Shown piece after piece: positions 27,101-36,032 of a stretch of DNA of 64,000 nt (positions within the stretch are counted from its first letter, which is position 1; every line of letters begins with the position of its first letter). The stretch spans positions 124,001 to 188,000 of the forward strand of contig CANQAP010000004.1 of the NCBI GenBank assembly GCA_947589305.1. The letters are read 5' to 3'. The translations under genes were made by a program, and so were the position numbers. The stretch is from an uncultured Lachnospiraceae bacterium (GTDB taxonomy: Bacteria; Bacillota; Clostridia; Lachnospirales; Lachnospiraceae). The notes under the pieces were generated by a model, which saw only the letters and a list, made by a program, of their open reading frames with translations, was not told the DNA's origin and made no database searches.

Positions 27101-28653
27101 AAATAGTGAAACAACGGCAAATGCTTTTCCGAAAGAACCGCCAGCGGACTGTCGATTCCCATTGCCTGAATCGCTTCCGTTCCGTTTTTTGCCATCGGAA
27201 GGATCTGATTTTTCAAATCCTCGTATGTATAACCAAATGCCTTTTGCAAAATGGCGCGTTCTTCTTTGCTGTATTCCTCCGGCTTCTTATTCGGGATGTT
27301 CAGGGAATGCAGTGTGATCAGGTTGCTGTCCAACCATTCTCCGTACGGCTGGCAATGCGCATATTTTTCTTTTAATTCGTCATCCGATATCACCGTACCG
27401 CGTACAGTATCGACCAAAAGCATTTTCCCCGGACGCAGCCGGTCCTTGACCAGTATTTTTTCCGGAGGGATCTCCAACACGCCCACTTCCGATGACAAAA
27501 TCATATAGTCATCTGTCGTGATATAATAACGGGACGGTCGCAATCCGTTCCGGTCCAATACCGCGCCCATATAGTCACCGTCCGTAAATAAGATAGATGC
27601 CGGTCCGTCCCATGGCTCCATCATGGTCGCATAATATTGGTAGAAATCTTTCTTTGCCTGTGACATATACCGATTATTTTCCCACGGCTCCGGTATGGTC
27701 ATCATCACGGCGAGCGGCAGATCCATTCCGCTCATCACTAAAAATTCCAACGTATTGTCCAATCGCGCCGAATCGGAACCGTCCGGATCGACAACCGGAG
27801 TAATCTTGTGCATCTCTCCTTTAAAATACTCGGATTCCATGGTTTCTTCTCTAGCAAGCATACGGTCGGCATTACCGCGAATGGTATTGATCTCACCGTT
27901 ATGTACGATAAAACGATACGGATGCGCCCGCAGCCAGCTCGGCGTCGTATTGGTGGAAAAACGGGAATGTACCAATGCGATTGCCGATTCATAATCCTGA
28001 TCCTGTAAGTCATGGAAGAAAAGCCGCAACTCACCGACCAAAAACATTCCCTTATATACAATCGTCCGGCTCGATAAAGAAACTACATATGTATTGTCGT
28101 TCGATTGCTCAAATACACGCCGCACAATAAACAGTTTCCGGTCAAAATCCAACCCTTTTTCCACAGAGGCAGGACGCTTGACAAACCCCTGCATGATACA
28201 TGGCATAACATCCAACGCTTTACTTCCTAAAATCGCAGGATCTGTCGGAACTTCCCGCCAGCCAAGAAATTCCATGCCTTCCTTCTCCACAATGATCTCA
28301 AACATTTTCTTTGCCTGATTGCGCTGCATTTCATCCTGCGGGAAAAAAAACATACCGATACCATAATCACGTTCCGAACCCAGCGGAAAGCCTAACGGTT
28401 TTACGGCTTTTTCAAAAAACTTATGCGATATCTGCAATAAGATACCGACACCGTCACCGGTTTTTCCTTCCGCATCTTTTCCGGCTCTATGCTCCAGATT
28501 TTCTACGATTTTTAAAGCATTATCCACCGTGGCATGGGTTTTAACGCCTTTGATATTGACTACGGCGCCGATCCCGCAGTTGTCATGTTCGAAATCGGGA
28601 TCATACAGTCCGATCTGCTGATGCTTAGTGTCTGTCTGATATTGATTCTGCAT
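24103..28653 (-). CDS. gltB: Glutamate synthase large subunit
   Basis: Makes two glutamates from glutamine and 2-oxoglutarate. The N-terminal amidotransferase nucleophile is C26 in HDNCGIGAVV, exposed after removal of a short propeptide. The central and FMN-binding synthase domains include GAMSYGSISQEAHETLA and VSGYDGGTGAAP. The 3Fe-4S ligands lie in CVMMRVCNLDTCPVGVATQ. A GXGXG beta-helix domain is C-terminal. Length of 1516 is normal. AAGGGCG precedes the ATG. A leader with an early terminator hairpin lies upstream, so attenuation or activator-dependent control is plausible. Confidence 0.97.
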   Translation of the reverse strand: MQNQYQTDTKHQQIGLYDPDFEHDNCGIGAVVNIKGVKTHATVDNALKIVENLEHRAGKDAEGKTGDGVGILLQISHKFFEKAVKPLGFPLGSERDYGIGMFFFPQDEMQRNQAKKMFEIIVEKEGMEFLGWREVPTDPAILGSKALDVMPCIMQGFVKRPASVEKGLDFDRKLFIVRRVFEQSNDNTYVVSLSSRTIVYKGMFLVGELRLFFHDLQDQDYESAIALVHSRFSTNTTPSWLRAHPYRFIVHNGEINTIRGNADRMLAREETMESEYFKGEMHKITPVVDPDGSDSARLDNTLEFLVMSGMDLPLAVMMTIPEPWENNRYMSQAKKDFYQYYATMMEPWDGPASILFTDGDYMGAVLDRNGLRPSRYYITTDDYMILSSEVGVLEIPPEKILVKDRLRPGKMLLVDTVRGTVISDDELKEKYAHCQPYGEWLDSNLITLHSLNIPNKKPEEYSKEERAILQKAFGYTYEDLKNQILPMAKNGTEAIQAMGIDSPLAVLSEKHLPLFHYFKQLFAQVTNPPIDAIREEIVTSTSVYIGKEGNLLEEKPENCHVLKIHNPILTNTDLLKIKNMNVTGLKVGIIPITYYKNTSLEKAVDRLFVEADRLYRDGVNIMILSDRGVDENRVPIPSLLAVSAMQQHLVNTKKRTSVAMILESAEPREVHHFATLLGFGASAINPYLAQESIKELIDNNMLDKDYYAAVEDYNSAIIHGIVKIASKMGISTIQSYQGSKIFEAIGLSKEVVDKYFTNTVSRIGGIGIKDIEQTVDALHSAAFDPLGLAVNTSLESAGLHKFRSRKEDHLYNPQTIHLLQEATRTGNYETFKKYTALINDETRPMNLRGLMELNYPEKGIDISEVEPVDSIVKRFKTGAMSYGSISQEAHETLAIAMNQLGGKSNSGEGGEDIARLTVGADGKNRCSAIKQVASGRFGVTSRYLVSAKEIQIKMAQGAKPGEGGHLPGAKVYPWIAKTRMSTPGVSLISPPPHHDIYSIEDLAQLIYDCKNANKDARISVKLVSEAGIGTVAAGVAKAGAQVILVSGYDGGTGAAPGNSIHNAGLPWELGLAETHQTLIMNDLRNKVILETDGKLMSGRDVAIAAMLGAEEFGFATAPLVTLGCVMMRVCNLDTCPVGVATQNPELRKRFKGKPEYVVNFMRFIAQELREYMAKLGVRTVDELVGRTDLLKAGAVAQKKNIDLSKILDNPFYESEQNKVAYHQKNAFDFQLEQTIDEKILVKKMKSALEKGEKKSIEIDVGNTDRSVGTIFGSYVTKLYPEGLEEDTYTIHCNGSGGQSFGAFIPKGMTLELTGDSNDYFGKGLSGGKLIVYPPKAVTYKHEDNIIVGNVALYGATSGKAFINGVAGERFAVRNSGAIAVVEGVGDHGCEYMTGGRVVILGQTGKNFAAGMSGGVAYVLDMESDLYMKLNKSLVAIETVNNKYDVMELNELIKEHVAYTNSSIGKEILENFGDYLPKFKKIVPHDYKRMMNMIVQMEEKGLSSEQAQIEAFYAMKR

Positions 28654-28711
28654 ACCATTCGCCCTTTCTATTATTATAATCTGTTCCTTGATTGGTCGTC
28701 CGTTTCCGGCT

Positions 28712-28780
28712 CGTTTTCACGAGATATGGATATCTCTATTCAAAAAAAGACAGGGAATGCCTAAGCATTCCCCGTTGAAC
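28712..28780 (-). promoter_or_regulatory. gltB leader with promoter-proximal terminator hairpin and palindrome
   Basis: The predicted start is near 28780. Within 10 bases the minus strand enters a perfect 8-base stem GGGAATGC/GCATTCCC (28753-28772) followed by seven T residues (28742-28748), a textbook terminator ending near +38. Further down are GAGATAT-GG-ATATCTC (28721-28736) and a small TCGT/ACGA hairpin (28712-28723). A TATAAT close to the gltB ribosome binding site could be a second, activator-dependent promoter. Confidence 0.6.
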
Positions 28781-28786
28781 AGTGTC

Positions 28787-28815
28787 ATTCTACAATATTT
28801 TTTTCGGTTTGTAAA
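28787..28815 (-). promoter_or_regulatory. Promoter upstream of gltB
   Basis: TTTACA (28810-28815) and TAGAAT (28787-28792) on the minus strand are 17 bases apart. The rest of the 283-base gap up to the DegV stop is AT-rich with no further feature seen. Confidence 0.7.
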
Positions 28816-28936
28816 CCCATAATCAGTAGAATTTTTTATTAAATTGTCAGATAATTTTATTTTTTGGCATCTATCTCGTAGTTTTCGGAATATTTTATAC
28901 CTCGACCGATGTTTTGCTACGCATTTTTATATATAT

Positions 28937-29812
28937 TTACACAATTCGTTTTGTCCATGTCAAAGCCAAAGCACCCGGTCCGATATGGCAGGCAACACTT
29001 AACGACAACGGATCGATATGGATTTCATAACCCGGGAATTCCTTCTCCAATTCCTTACGCCATTGACATGCTTCCTCTTCGTTTTTGGTATGTGCCATTG
29101 CGATCCACGGCGCCTGTTTATCTTTTGCCTCCGGAATCCTTCCCAGATTTTCCGTAATGTCTTTCTTAATGGCGTTTACCATCATCGTTTTCGCTGCCTT
29201 TACATTTCTGGCTTTGGCAAAGGCGTCTAGTTTTTCACCGTGAATCTGCAAGACCGGTTTTAACCGCAGGATTTCTCCGATCGCCGCCGCTGCAGGGGTG
29301 ACCCGTCCGCCTTTTTTCAGATACTTGAGTGTATCCACCATAATATAGATACTGGAATCCATTTTTGTCTCCATCAGGATATCATGAATATCGGCGGCAG
29401 ACTTTCCTGCTTCCGCCAACCGCTTGGCATCCAGCACAGACTGCCTTTGTGTGACAGAGATCCTCTGATTGTTCACTACCCGAACCTTGCCGTCATAATC
29501 TTCCGCCAGCAAAATCGCAGTCTGACAGCTCCCACTCAAACCGCTTGACATCGGAATATGGACAATTTCGTCATAATCCTGTAGCACATCATCCCAAAGT
29601 TTTGTAACGGCTTCCGGCGACGGCTGTGACGTTGCGATATCCGTATCGTCCTCCAGCCGTTTGTAAAATGCTTCCTGTGTCAAAGAAATATCTTCAAAGT
29701 ATTCGCATCCTTCCATCGTAAAAGGCATCGGCAGGACAAAAATCCCCCGTTCCTTTCCTTCCATCTGCGTAATGCCGCTGTTGCTATCCGTTATTATGGC
29801 TACCTTCTTCAT
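28937..29812 (-). CDS. DegV family fatty-acid-binding protein
   Basis: DegV/FakB-type proteins bind a fatty acid and, with a FakA kinase, present it for phosphorylation (family knowledge). The protein begins VAIITDSNSGI, has IPMSSGLSGSCQTA with the lipid-carboxyl Ser, and VDTLKYLKKGGRVTPAAAAIG, all diagnostic. Length of 291 is normal. An AGGAAGAATGT stretch precedes the ATG at 29812. No fakA is in the window. A second DegV protein is at 51220-52086. The bound lipid is unknown. Confidence 0.92.
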   Translation of the reverse strand: MKKVAIITDSNSGITQMEGKERGIFVLPMPFTMEGCEYFEDISLTQEAFYKRLEDDTDIATSQPSPEAVTKLWDDVLQDYDEIVHIPMSSGLSGSCQTAILLAEDYDGKVRVVNNQRISVTQRQSVLDAKRLAEAGKSAADIHDILMETKMDSSIYIMVDTLKYLKKGGRVTPAAAAIGEILRLKPVLQIHGEKLDAFAKARNVKAAKTMMVNAIKKDITENLGRIPEAKDKQAPWIAMAHTKNEEEACQWRKELEKEFPGYEIHIDPLSLSVACHIGPGALALTWTKRIV

Positions 29813-29943
29813 ACATTCTTCCTCACATGTTCCCTATTACGTTCATACAGTTTCCATTCTTATCTAGTGTATTACAGAATATATTTAAAATCCACTTGTT
29901 TTTTCGTTTTCCATACATCCACTATGATTTGTATGTATTTTCG

Positions 29944-30726
29944 TCATATATACCGCTGACGCATCACTTCATATGAAAGAACAGCCGCCGCCGTTGCTGC
30001 ATTTAAGGATTCGACCTTTCCCTTCATCGGAATACGGATCCGTACATCTGCCATCCGTGCGATCGTCTCCGTCAATCCGTTTCCCTCATTTCCGATCATA
30101 AAACAACATCCGTTCCGATAATCACAATCATAAAAGCAGCTTCCGTTCAACTGTGCGGCATAACAGACAATCTTCTGTTGTTTTAACCAAGCCACGGCAT
30201 CCTGTAAATCTTCTTCATAGCAAAACGGCATACGGAAAATCGCACCCATCGTAGCCCGCACTGTTTTTGAATTATAAATATCTACCGTATCCTTGCTCAT
30301 CATAATGCCCGTGATGCCGGCTCCTTCCGCTGTACGCATGATGGTTCCAAGATTTCCGGGGTCTTGGATATGTTCCAATAACAACAGACACGGAGTTGTC
30401 TCGGCAGTCCGCAAGCCCAAAAGGTCTTCACGGCAGTATGACTGCTGCCGAACGACTGCCAGAATCCCTTGAGGCGTCCGAGTATCCGAGATTTCCTGAA
30501 AAACCGTTTGGGTGACATATTCGTAATGCAGTCCTTCCTCCCAATCGTCCGGAAGATCATCCTTCCATTCCTCCGTCACATAGACCTTTTCCAGCCGGTC
30601 TTTCGGAATTTCACGTACCATACGGATTCCTTCAACCACAAAGAGATTTGTATCCCGTCTGGCTTTCCCGCTTTTTTGCAGCTTAACGATCTGTTTGATT
30701 TTTTGATTTGAGACACTTGTGATCAT
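29944..30726 (-). CDS. TrmH/SpoU-family RNA 2'-O-methyltransferase
   Basis: SPOUT methyltransferase acting on rRNA or tRNA ribose. An N-terminal substrate-binding domain (about 1-100, FVVEGIRMVREI) is followed by the SPOUT domain with LLLEHIQDPGNLGTIMRTAE, MIGNEGNGL and IPMKGKVESLNAATAAAVLSYE. The start at 30726 is chosen for GGGAAGGG 5 bases upstream; a TTG at 30741 is less likely. It lies 17 bases after dnaE in the same direction and is probably cotranscribed. The exact RNA target cannot be read from sequence. Confidence 0.9.
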   Translation of the reverse strand: MITSVSNQKIKQIVKLQKSGKARRDTNLFVVEGIRMVREIPKDRLEKVYVTEEWKDDLPDDWEEGLHYEYVTQTVFQEISDTRTPQGILAVVRQQSYCREDLLGLRTAETTPCLLLLEHIQDPGNLGTIMRTAEGAGITGIMMSKDTVDIYNSKTVRATMGAIFRMPFCYEEDLQDAVAWLKQQKIVCYAAQLNGSCFYDCDYRNGCCFMIGNEGNGLTETIARMADVRIRIPMKGKVESLNAATAAAVLSYEVMRQRYI

Positions 30727-30743
30727 AACAGCCCTTCCCAAGA

Positions 30744-33700
30744 TTATTTCTTGATCTTTTCTTTGATTATGACATTGTCCGCTCCCAATAACGCCCGCAG
30801 CTTTTCCATGGCGTCCGCGCTTGTCTGTATGCCAAACTGGGCAGTCAGGTTTTTTAGCAGTTTTCCCTCGCGGATATATACCTTGATCAAAGAACGACCC
30901 GCATATTCGTCAATAATCTCATACAACTGCTTCTGTAACCGTTCATACTGCTCTCTGGTCTCAAACTGCAGCCATACATCCCGCGGAATATCCGCAAACG
31001 GCGTCAGCTTACTGAACAGCAGTTTAGCTTCCTCTTCGGAAACAGACGCTTTCCCTGTGATGAACAACTTGGCGTCCTGCTTCAGCAGGCTGCGGTTTTG
31101 CTCAAAATCACGAGGAAAGACTACGACCTCCACTGTCCCATACATGTCTTCCAGCGTCACAAAGGCCATATTCTGATTGTTCCGCGTCAGCTTTAAGGTA
31201 ACGGCGGAGATCATTCCGCCGATCGTATACATGCCCTGATCTCTTACCTTTGCATCGCCTGTCTCTTCATCGATCAGAAAATCCAAAGAGGTAGCGTCTG
31301 CATTCTGCCGAATCAATTCTACATCATCCTCCAACGGATGACCGCTGATGTATAATCCCAATACCTGTTTTTCCAACGCCAGTTTTTCTTCTTTTTTATA
31401 TTCTTCCACATCCGGCATTTTGATTTCGAAATCTTCTTTTTCCTCTGCCCCCAAAAAATCTAGCAGGCTCATCTGTCCGGCAACGGCATTTTTTCCCATC
31501 GTACTGATATTTGCCATGATCTGCGGATAGACCATCATTTTCTGTCTGCGGCTTCCCTCCATGCCGTCAAAAGCTCCGCCCAGTATCAAATTTTCAACCG
31601 TTCGCTTATTGACCTCATGGCTTGGCATCCGCTCCAAAAAATCTTGTAAGCTTTTATATGGTCCGTGCGCTTCCCGTTCGATCACGATCGCATCAATGAC
31701 ATTGCGTCCGATGCTCTTAATTGCGGACAGCCCATAAACCAGTTTTCCGTCCTGCACGGAAAATTCCGCTACACCGGTATTGATATCCGGCGGCAGAATC
31801 TCGATGCCCATCTGCCGGCACACAAAAATATATTCCGTCACTTTCGATGTGGATTCAATAAAAGACGTCATCAATGCCGCCATAAATTCCACCGGATAAT
31901 AGTATTTCAGATATGCGGTCTGATATGCCACTACCGCATAGCAGGCGGCATGTGATTTATTAAACGCATATTTTGCAAAGTCTGTCATTTCATCAAAGAT
32001 CTTATTGGCTACGGATTCCTCAATCCCACGATGGATACATCCGGGAACTCCCTCATCGGCATTTCCGTATACAAAATTCTGCCGTTCCCGTTCCATGACA
32101 TCCGCTTTTTTCTTTGACATGGCACGGCGTACTAAGTCACTGCGTCCCAGCGTATAGCCTGCCAGTTCCATTACAATCTGCATGACCTGCTCCTGATATA
32201 CGATACATCCGTACGTCGGAGCTAAGATATGCTCCAACTGCGGCGTATCATAGGTAATGCGTTCCGGATGGTTTTTCCCTTCAATATATGCCGGAATAAA
32301 GTCCATCGGTCCCGGACGGTATAACGAAATACCGGCAATCACATCCTCAAGATTATTCGGTTTTAATTCCGTCATGAATGATTTCATGCCGGCGCTTTCC
32401 AACTGGAACACACCTTCCGTTTTCCCGGAACCGATCAACGCATATACATTTTCATCATTATAGTCAATATCGTCAATCACAAACGGACGGTTGCCGTGCT
32501 TTGTGATCATGTTGCAGGCATCCTGTATCACCGTCAGGGTACGCAGACCTAAAAAGTCCATTTTCAGCAAGCCGAGCTGTTCGATCGTCGTCATGGTAAA
32601 CTGCGTCGTAATCGCATCATCCCCGCCTTTTGACAGCGGTACATATTCATCGATCGGTTCCTGTCCGATCACCACACCTGCGGCGTGCATGGACGTATTA
32701 CGCGGTAATCCTTCCAGCTTTCTCGCCATATCAATCAGATAACGAACCTGTTCGTCCTCCTCATACATGTGCCTGATATCCGGACTGATCTGCAAGGCAA
32801 GGTCCAAAGTGATATTCGGATCCCGTGGTACCGCTTTTGCCACGGCATCTACCATAGCGTATGGATAATCCAGTACGCGTCCCACATCCCGCAGTACCGC
32901 TCTCGCCTTCATCGTACCGAACGTGATAATCTGCACGACTTTTTCCTTGCCGTATTTTTCTACCACATAATCAATCACTTCCTGCCGGCGGACATAGCAG
33001 AAATCAATATCGATATCCGGCATGGAAACCCGTTCGGGATTCAAAAACCGTTCAAACAAAAGATTATAACGAATCGGATCAATGTTCGTGATCTCCAAAC
33101 AATATGATACCAAGCTGCCTGCCGCCGATCCGCGTCCCGGTCCGACCGGTATCCCATGTTCTTTTGCGTAGTGAATAAAATCCCAGACGATCAGAAAATA
33201 ATCCACATAACCCATATGTTGGATGGTATGCAGTTCATATTCCAGCCGTTCTTCCAACTCCTTTGTAATCGTCTCGTAGCGTTGATGCAGTCCTGTCGTA
33301 CAAAGATGCCTCAGGTATCCGAAAGCATCATACGGAGCAGGGACTTCATACTTTGGCACCTTCTGCTCCCCAAATACGATTTCTACATTACACCGCTGCG
33401 CGATCCGATGGGTATTCTCCAAGGCTTCCTTTGCATACGGAAAAAGAGCCTCCATTTCTTCCGGTGATTTCAGGTAATACTGTCCGCCTTCGTACCGCAT
33501 ACGGTTTTCGTCTTTCAGTTTTTTGTTGGTCTGGATGCACAGCAAAAAATCATGGGCTTGCGCGTCCTCGGCATTGACATAATGGATATCGTTCGTTGCC
33601 ACCAGAGGGATTCCCAACTCGTCATGTATCTTTAACAGTTCCATATTGACCGTTGTCTGCTCCGGTATCCCATGATCCTGAAGCTCTAAATAATAATGAT

Positions 33701-34205
33701 CCTTTCCGAAGACTGCCTGATATTTCAAAGCTGCTTCTCTGGCTTCCGCTAAAAATCCTCTCCGGATCTGAACCGCGATCTCGCCAGCCAGACATGCGCT
33801 CAAGGCAATGACGCCCTCATGGAATTCCTGTAAGAGTTCCATGTCCACGCGTGGTCTATAATAATATCCTTCCGTAAAGCCTCTGGATACAATTTTCACA
33901 AGATTATGATACCCTAAATCATTTTCTGCCAATAGCACCAAGTGGTAATAACGATCCTCTCCTCTGCCGGCTTCTCTGTCAAAACGGGAATCCGGCGCCA
34001 CATAGACTTCGCAGCCAATGATCGGTTTGATGCCGATCTCCCGGCATGCCCGATAAAAATCGATCACGCCGTACATCACTCCGTGATCCGTTATAGCAAT
34101 GCTGTCCATACCCAATGCCTTTGTTTTTTCCACTAATTCTTTGATCTTACTTGCCCCGTCCAACAGACTGTATTCCGTATGGACATGTAAATGCGTAAAT
34201 TCCAT
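30744..34205 (-). CDS. dnaE: DNA polymerase III alpha subunit
   Basis: Replicative polymerase of the DnaE type. The N-terminal PHP domain starts HLHVHTEYSLLDGASK. The catalytic aspartates are in MPDIDIDF near residue 395. A helix-hairpin-helix region and a C-terminal OB domain (GGMISAVTLKLTRNNQNMAF) follow. Length of 1153 is typical of the DnaE1 group; Firmicutes also carry PolC elsewhere. GAGG precedes the ATG at 34205. It is flanked closely by the DUF5662 gene (17 bases upstream) and the methyltransferase (downstream), suggesting one transcript. Confidence 0.97.
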   Translation of the reverse strand: MEFTHLHVHTEYSLLDGASKIKELVEKTKALGMDSIAITDHGVMYGVIDFYRACREIGIKPIIGCEVYVAPDSRFDREAGRGEDRYYHLVLLAENDLGYHNLVKIVSRGFTEGYYYRPRVDMELLQEFHEGVIALSACLAGEIAVQIRRGFLAEAREAALKYQAVFGKDHYYLELQDHGIPEQTTVNMELLKIHDELGIPLVATNDIHYVNAEDAQAHDFLLCIQTNKKLKDENRMRYEGGQYYLKSPEEMEALFPYAKEALENTHRIAQRCNVEIVFGEQKVPKYEVPAPYDAFGYLRHLCTTGLHQRYETITKELEERLEYELHTIQHMGYVDYFLIVWDFIHYAKEHGIPVGPGRGSAAGSLVSYCLEITNIDPIRYNLLFERFLNPERVSMPDIDIDFCYVRRQEVIDYVVEKYGKEKVVQIITFGTMKARAVLRDVGRVLDYPYAMVDAVAKAVPRDPNITLDLALQISPDIRHMYEEDEQVRYLIDMARKLEGLPRNTSMHAAGVVIGQEPIDEYVPLSKGGDDAITTQFTMTTIEQLGLLKMDFLGLRTLTVIQDACNMITKHGNRPFVIDDIDYNDENVYALIGSGKTEGVFQLESAGMKSFMTELKPNNLEDVIAGISLYRPGPMDFIPAYIEGKNHPERITYDTPQLEHILAPTYGCIVYQEQVMQIVMELAGYTLGRSDLVRRAMSKKKADVMERERQNFVYGNADEGVPGCIHRGIEESVANKIFDEMTDFAKYAFNKSHAACYAVVAYQTAYLKYYYPVEFMAALMTSFIESTSKVTEYIFVCRQMGIEILPPDINTGVAEFSVQDGKLVYGLSAIKSIGRNVIDAIVIEREAHGPYKSLQDFLERMPSHEVNKRTVENLILGGAFDGMEGSRRQKMMVYPQIMANISTMGKNAVAGQMSLLDFLGAEEKEDFEIKMPDVEEYKKEEKLALEKQVLGLYISGHPLEDDVELIRQNADATSLDFLIDEETGDAKVRDQGMYTIGGMISAVTLKLTRNNQNMAFVTLEDMYGTVEVVVFPRDFEQNRSLLKQDAKLFITGKASVSEEEAKLLFSKLTPFADIPRDVWLQFETREQYERLQKQLYEIIDEYAGRSLIKVYIREGKLLKNLTAQFGIQTSADAMEKLRALLGADNVIIKEKIKK

Positions 34206-34222
34206 ATAAAACCTCTTCCGTT

Positions 34223-34759
34223 TTATCGTTTATTATGCAGCACTTCTTTTCTGATATATGCAAATGTTTGCTTCTCTCCCTGTTCCGCCAGCATGTGCAA
34301 CAGTGTTTCCAAAAGCGCCCGCGTATTTTCGTGCATCGGATACTTATGTTTTCCGCGTTCATAATACTGCAACGGTGCCGCATCCGTATATGTGTCCGGA
34401 TTATAATTCTTACTTGCCGCCATACGGTCGCAAAACATTTCCACGACATATTTTACCGGCATTTCCATCCCTGCCAGTCCCCCGTCTTCCTCCATACTGT
34501 AATCGATCCAATACTCCAAATGATGCTTATTGCGTCCTTTATGATGCAGCCATGCCGAGGTATACCCCTTCGCTTCCCGCTCCGCATTGTTAGGACTTCG
34601 GTTTCCCTGATAATACTTTGCCCCGACGGAAAATTCTGTCCATGAGTACTTTGATAAATCATGTAGTAATCCCTGCCAGTATAAACCACATTGAAAGCAA
34701 TGTTTCATGACCAGCCATTTATGATGGTTAATGGTCCTGAAATGCGCAAACCATTTCAT
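34223..34759 (-). CDS. DUF5662 family protein
   Basis: A 178-residue soluble protein of unknown function. It is rich in His/Asp/Trp: NHHKWLVMKHC, QGLLHDLSKYS and LHHKGRNKHHLEYW. The HD-like LLHDLSKYS with flanking histidines suggests a metal-binding HD-type fold (inference). The start at 34759 has GGAGGG 11 bases upstream; upstream in-frame starts run into an intergenic hairpin. It is located between the degenerate HD-GYP gene and dnaE. Confidence 0.75.
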   Translation of the reverse strand: MKWFAHFRTINHHKWLVMKHCFQCGLYWQGLLHDLSKYSWTEFSVGAKYYQGNRSPNNAEREAKGYTSAWLHHKGRNKHHLEYWIDYSMEEDGGLAGMEMPVKYVVEMFCDRMAASKNYNPDTYTDAAPLQYYERGKHKYPMHENTRALLETLLHMLAEQGEKQTFAYIRKEVLHNKR

Positions 34760-34784
34760 GCTTTCTCTATCCCTCCTCATAATC

Positions 34785-34813
34785 ACAGGCGAGTAGGATG
34801 TCCACTCGCCTGT
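34785..34813 (-). other. Intercistronic hairpin before the DUF5662 gene
   Basis: A perfect 10-base stem ACAGGCGAGT/ACTCGCCTGT with a 9-base loop and no T tract lies between the degenerate HD-GYP stop and the DUF5662 ribosome binding site. It may be an RNA-processing or stability element. Confidence 0.55.
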
Positions 34814-34833
34814 CTCTTCCATATTCTGATGCT

Positions 34834-35925
34834 CTATCGATTTAAATATTCCTGAAGAGTAGAATCATCCACAATGATCCGATTATCCATCGTTTTCATC
34901 AGGTCTTTGATCTGTAAGGTTTTGGAAATACGATCCACACTCAGATCATACACTTGATTTTTATCAAAACTTAATATGATCGGCACTAACGGATTTTCAT
35001 CATTTTCCCGAATCACTAAGCCCCGTTCTCCATTTGTCAGTTCGACACAAACGCCCGGCGACAAAATCCGGATGCTATCCAGCAACGCCGTCACAACGGT
35101 AGCATCAAAATTCCTTTTATTTTCCAGTAACGCCCGCACAACCTGTATTTCCGAATGAGGTTCCTCATAAAGATTCATAGCGGTTCTGACATCATAGTAA
35201 TGCGCCACCTGTATGATCCTGACTCCCCAAGGCACGTTCTTGCTCTGATTATCCGCTACATAATCATAATCCTCGTGACAGCCTTTGACTAACCGCTTCA
35301 CGCTCGTATTGATGTCCAGATTGTCATTGATGATGTTAAATCCATCTAACTGCGCTTTTCGGAACATCTGGTATTCTTCCGTAGAAAAATCATCCGTCTT
35401 ATTCTGCATCTTGGTCGGCAGGAATAACCGTCCGATATCATACAGCAATGCCGCCACAACAATATTCATCTGCTCCGCATTATCCACATGTAACCGATGT
35501 GCCATCAATGCCGATAAAATACCTACATTTAACGCATGCTTATACACATAATCTTCCGGACTTCTTAGATTCTGTGTGAAATTCACCTTATGTTCCAATG
35601 AACCGTACATGCGTACGATCTGATTTGCCAATACCATCAATTCCGAAGGTCTCTGTCCCGCTTTGATTGCTTTCAGATCATCTTTTATGCTGAATACCGC
35701 CATCGTCTGGAAGCGTTCAAATTCAATATCTTCCGCCGTCATCGGTGGTAACGGTTCCGCCGGCTCCAGCACATACAGTCCGATCAATTCAAAGTTCTTC
35801 ACACTATAGATACCCTGAAGGGTCAGTTTGGTGTTCCGTTCATACAACAGTACCCCGTTTTTATTATAAATCGGCTTTGCCAGTCGCATCCCGACTTTTA
35901 ATTCATCTGTAGGTACAAAAATCAT
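34834..35925 (-). CDS. HD-GYP-like protein with degenerate catalytic motifs
   Basis: A 363-residue soluble protein. An N-terminal region (about 1-100) with VPTDELKVGMRLAKPIYNKNG matches the lead domain common in HD-GYP proteins. The HD-GYP-like domain keeps the first His (YKHALNVG, H130), but the HD motif is LYDIGRL (Y162, D163) instead of LHDIGK. HHE is CHE at 216-218, and no GYP loop follows. Loss of metal ligands argues against phosphodiesterase activity; a binding or regulatory role is more likely. The start at 35925 has AAGGGGG upstream. Confidence 0.8.
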   Translation of the reverse strand: MIFVPTDELKVGMRLAKPIYNKNGVLLYERNTKLTLQGIYSVKNFELIGLYVLEPAEPLPPMTAEDIEFERFQTMAVFSIKDDLKAIKAGQRPSELMVLANQIVRMYGSLEHKVNFTQNLRSPEDYVYKHALNVGILSALMAHRLHVDNAEQMNIVVAALLYDIGRLFLPTKMQNKTDDFSTEEYQMFRKAQLDGFNIINDNLDINTSVKRLVKGCHEDYDYVADNQSKNVPWGVRIIQVAHYYDVRTAMNLYEEPHSEIQVVRALLENKRNFDATVVTALLDSIRILSPGVCVELTNGERGLVIRENDENPLVPIILSFDKNQVYDLSVDRISKTLQIKDLMKTMDNRIIVDDSTLQEYLNR

Positions 35926-36032
35926 GGAAGCAACCCCCTTTCTCTGCATTTTATTCTATGTTATAATTATATTCATCATATCATTTTTCCCGTTTTCTGT
36001 CTATAAAGAAAACACTTGAGAAAGGAACCTAT

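Noticed and set aside
34223-34759. Catalase annotation for the DUF5662 protein
   Set aside because: None of the heme or manganese catalase motifs are present.
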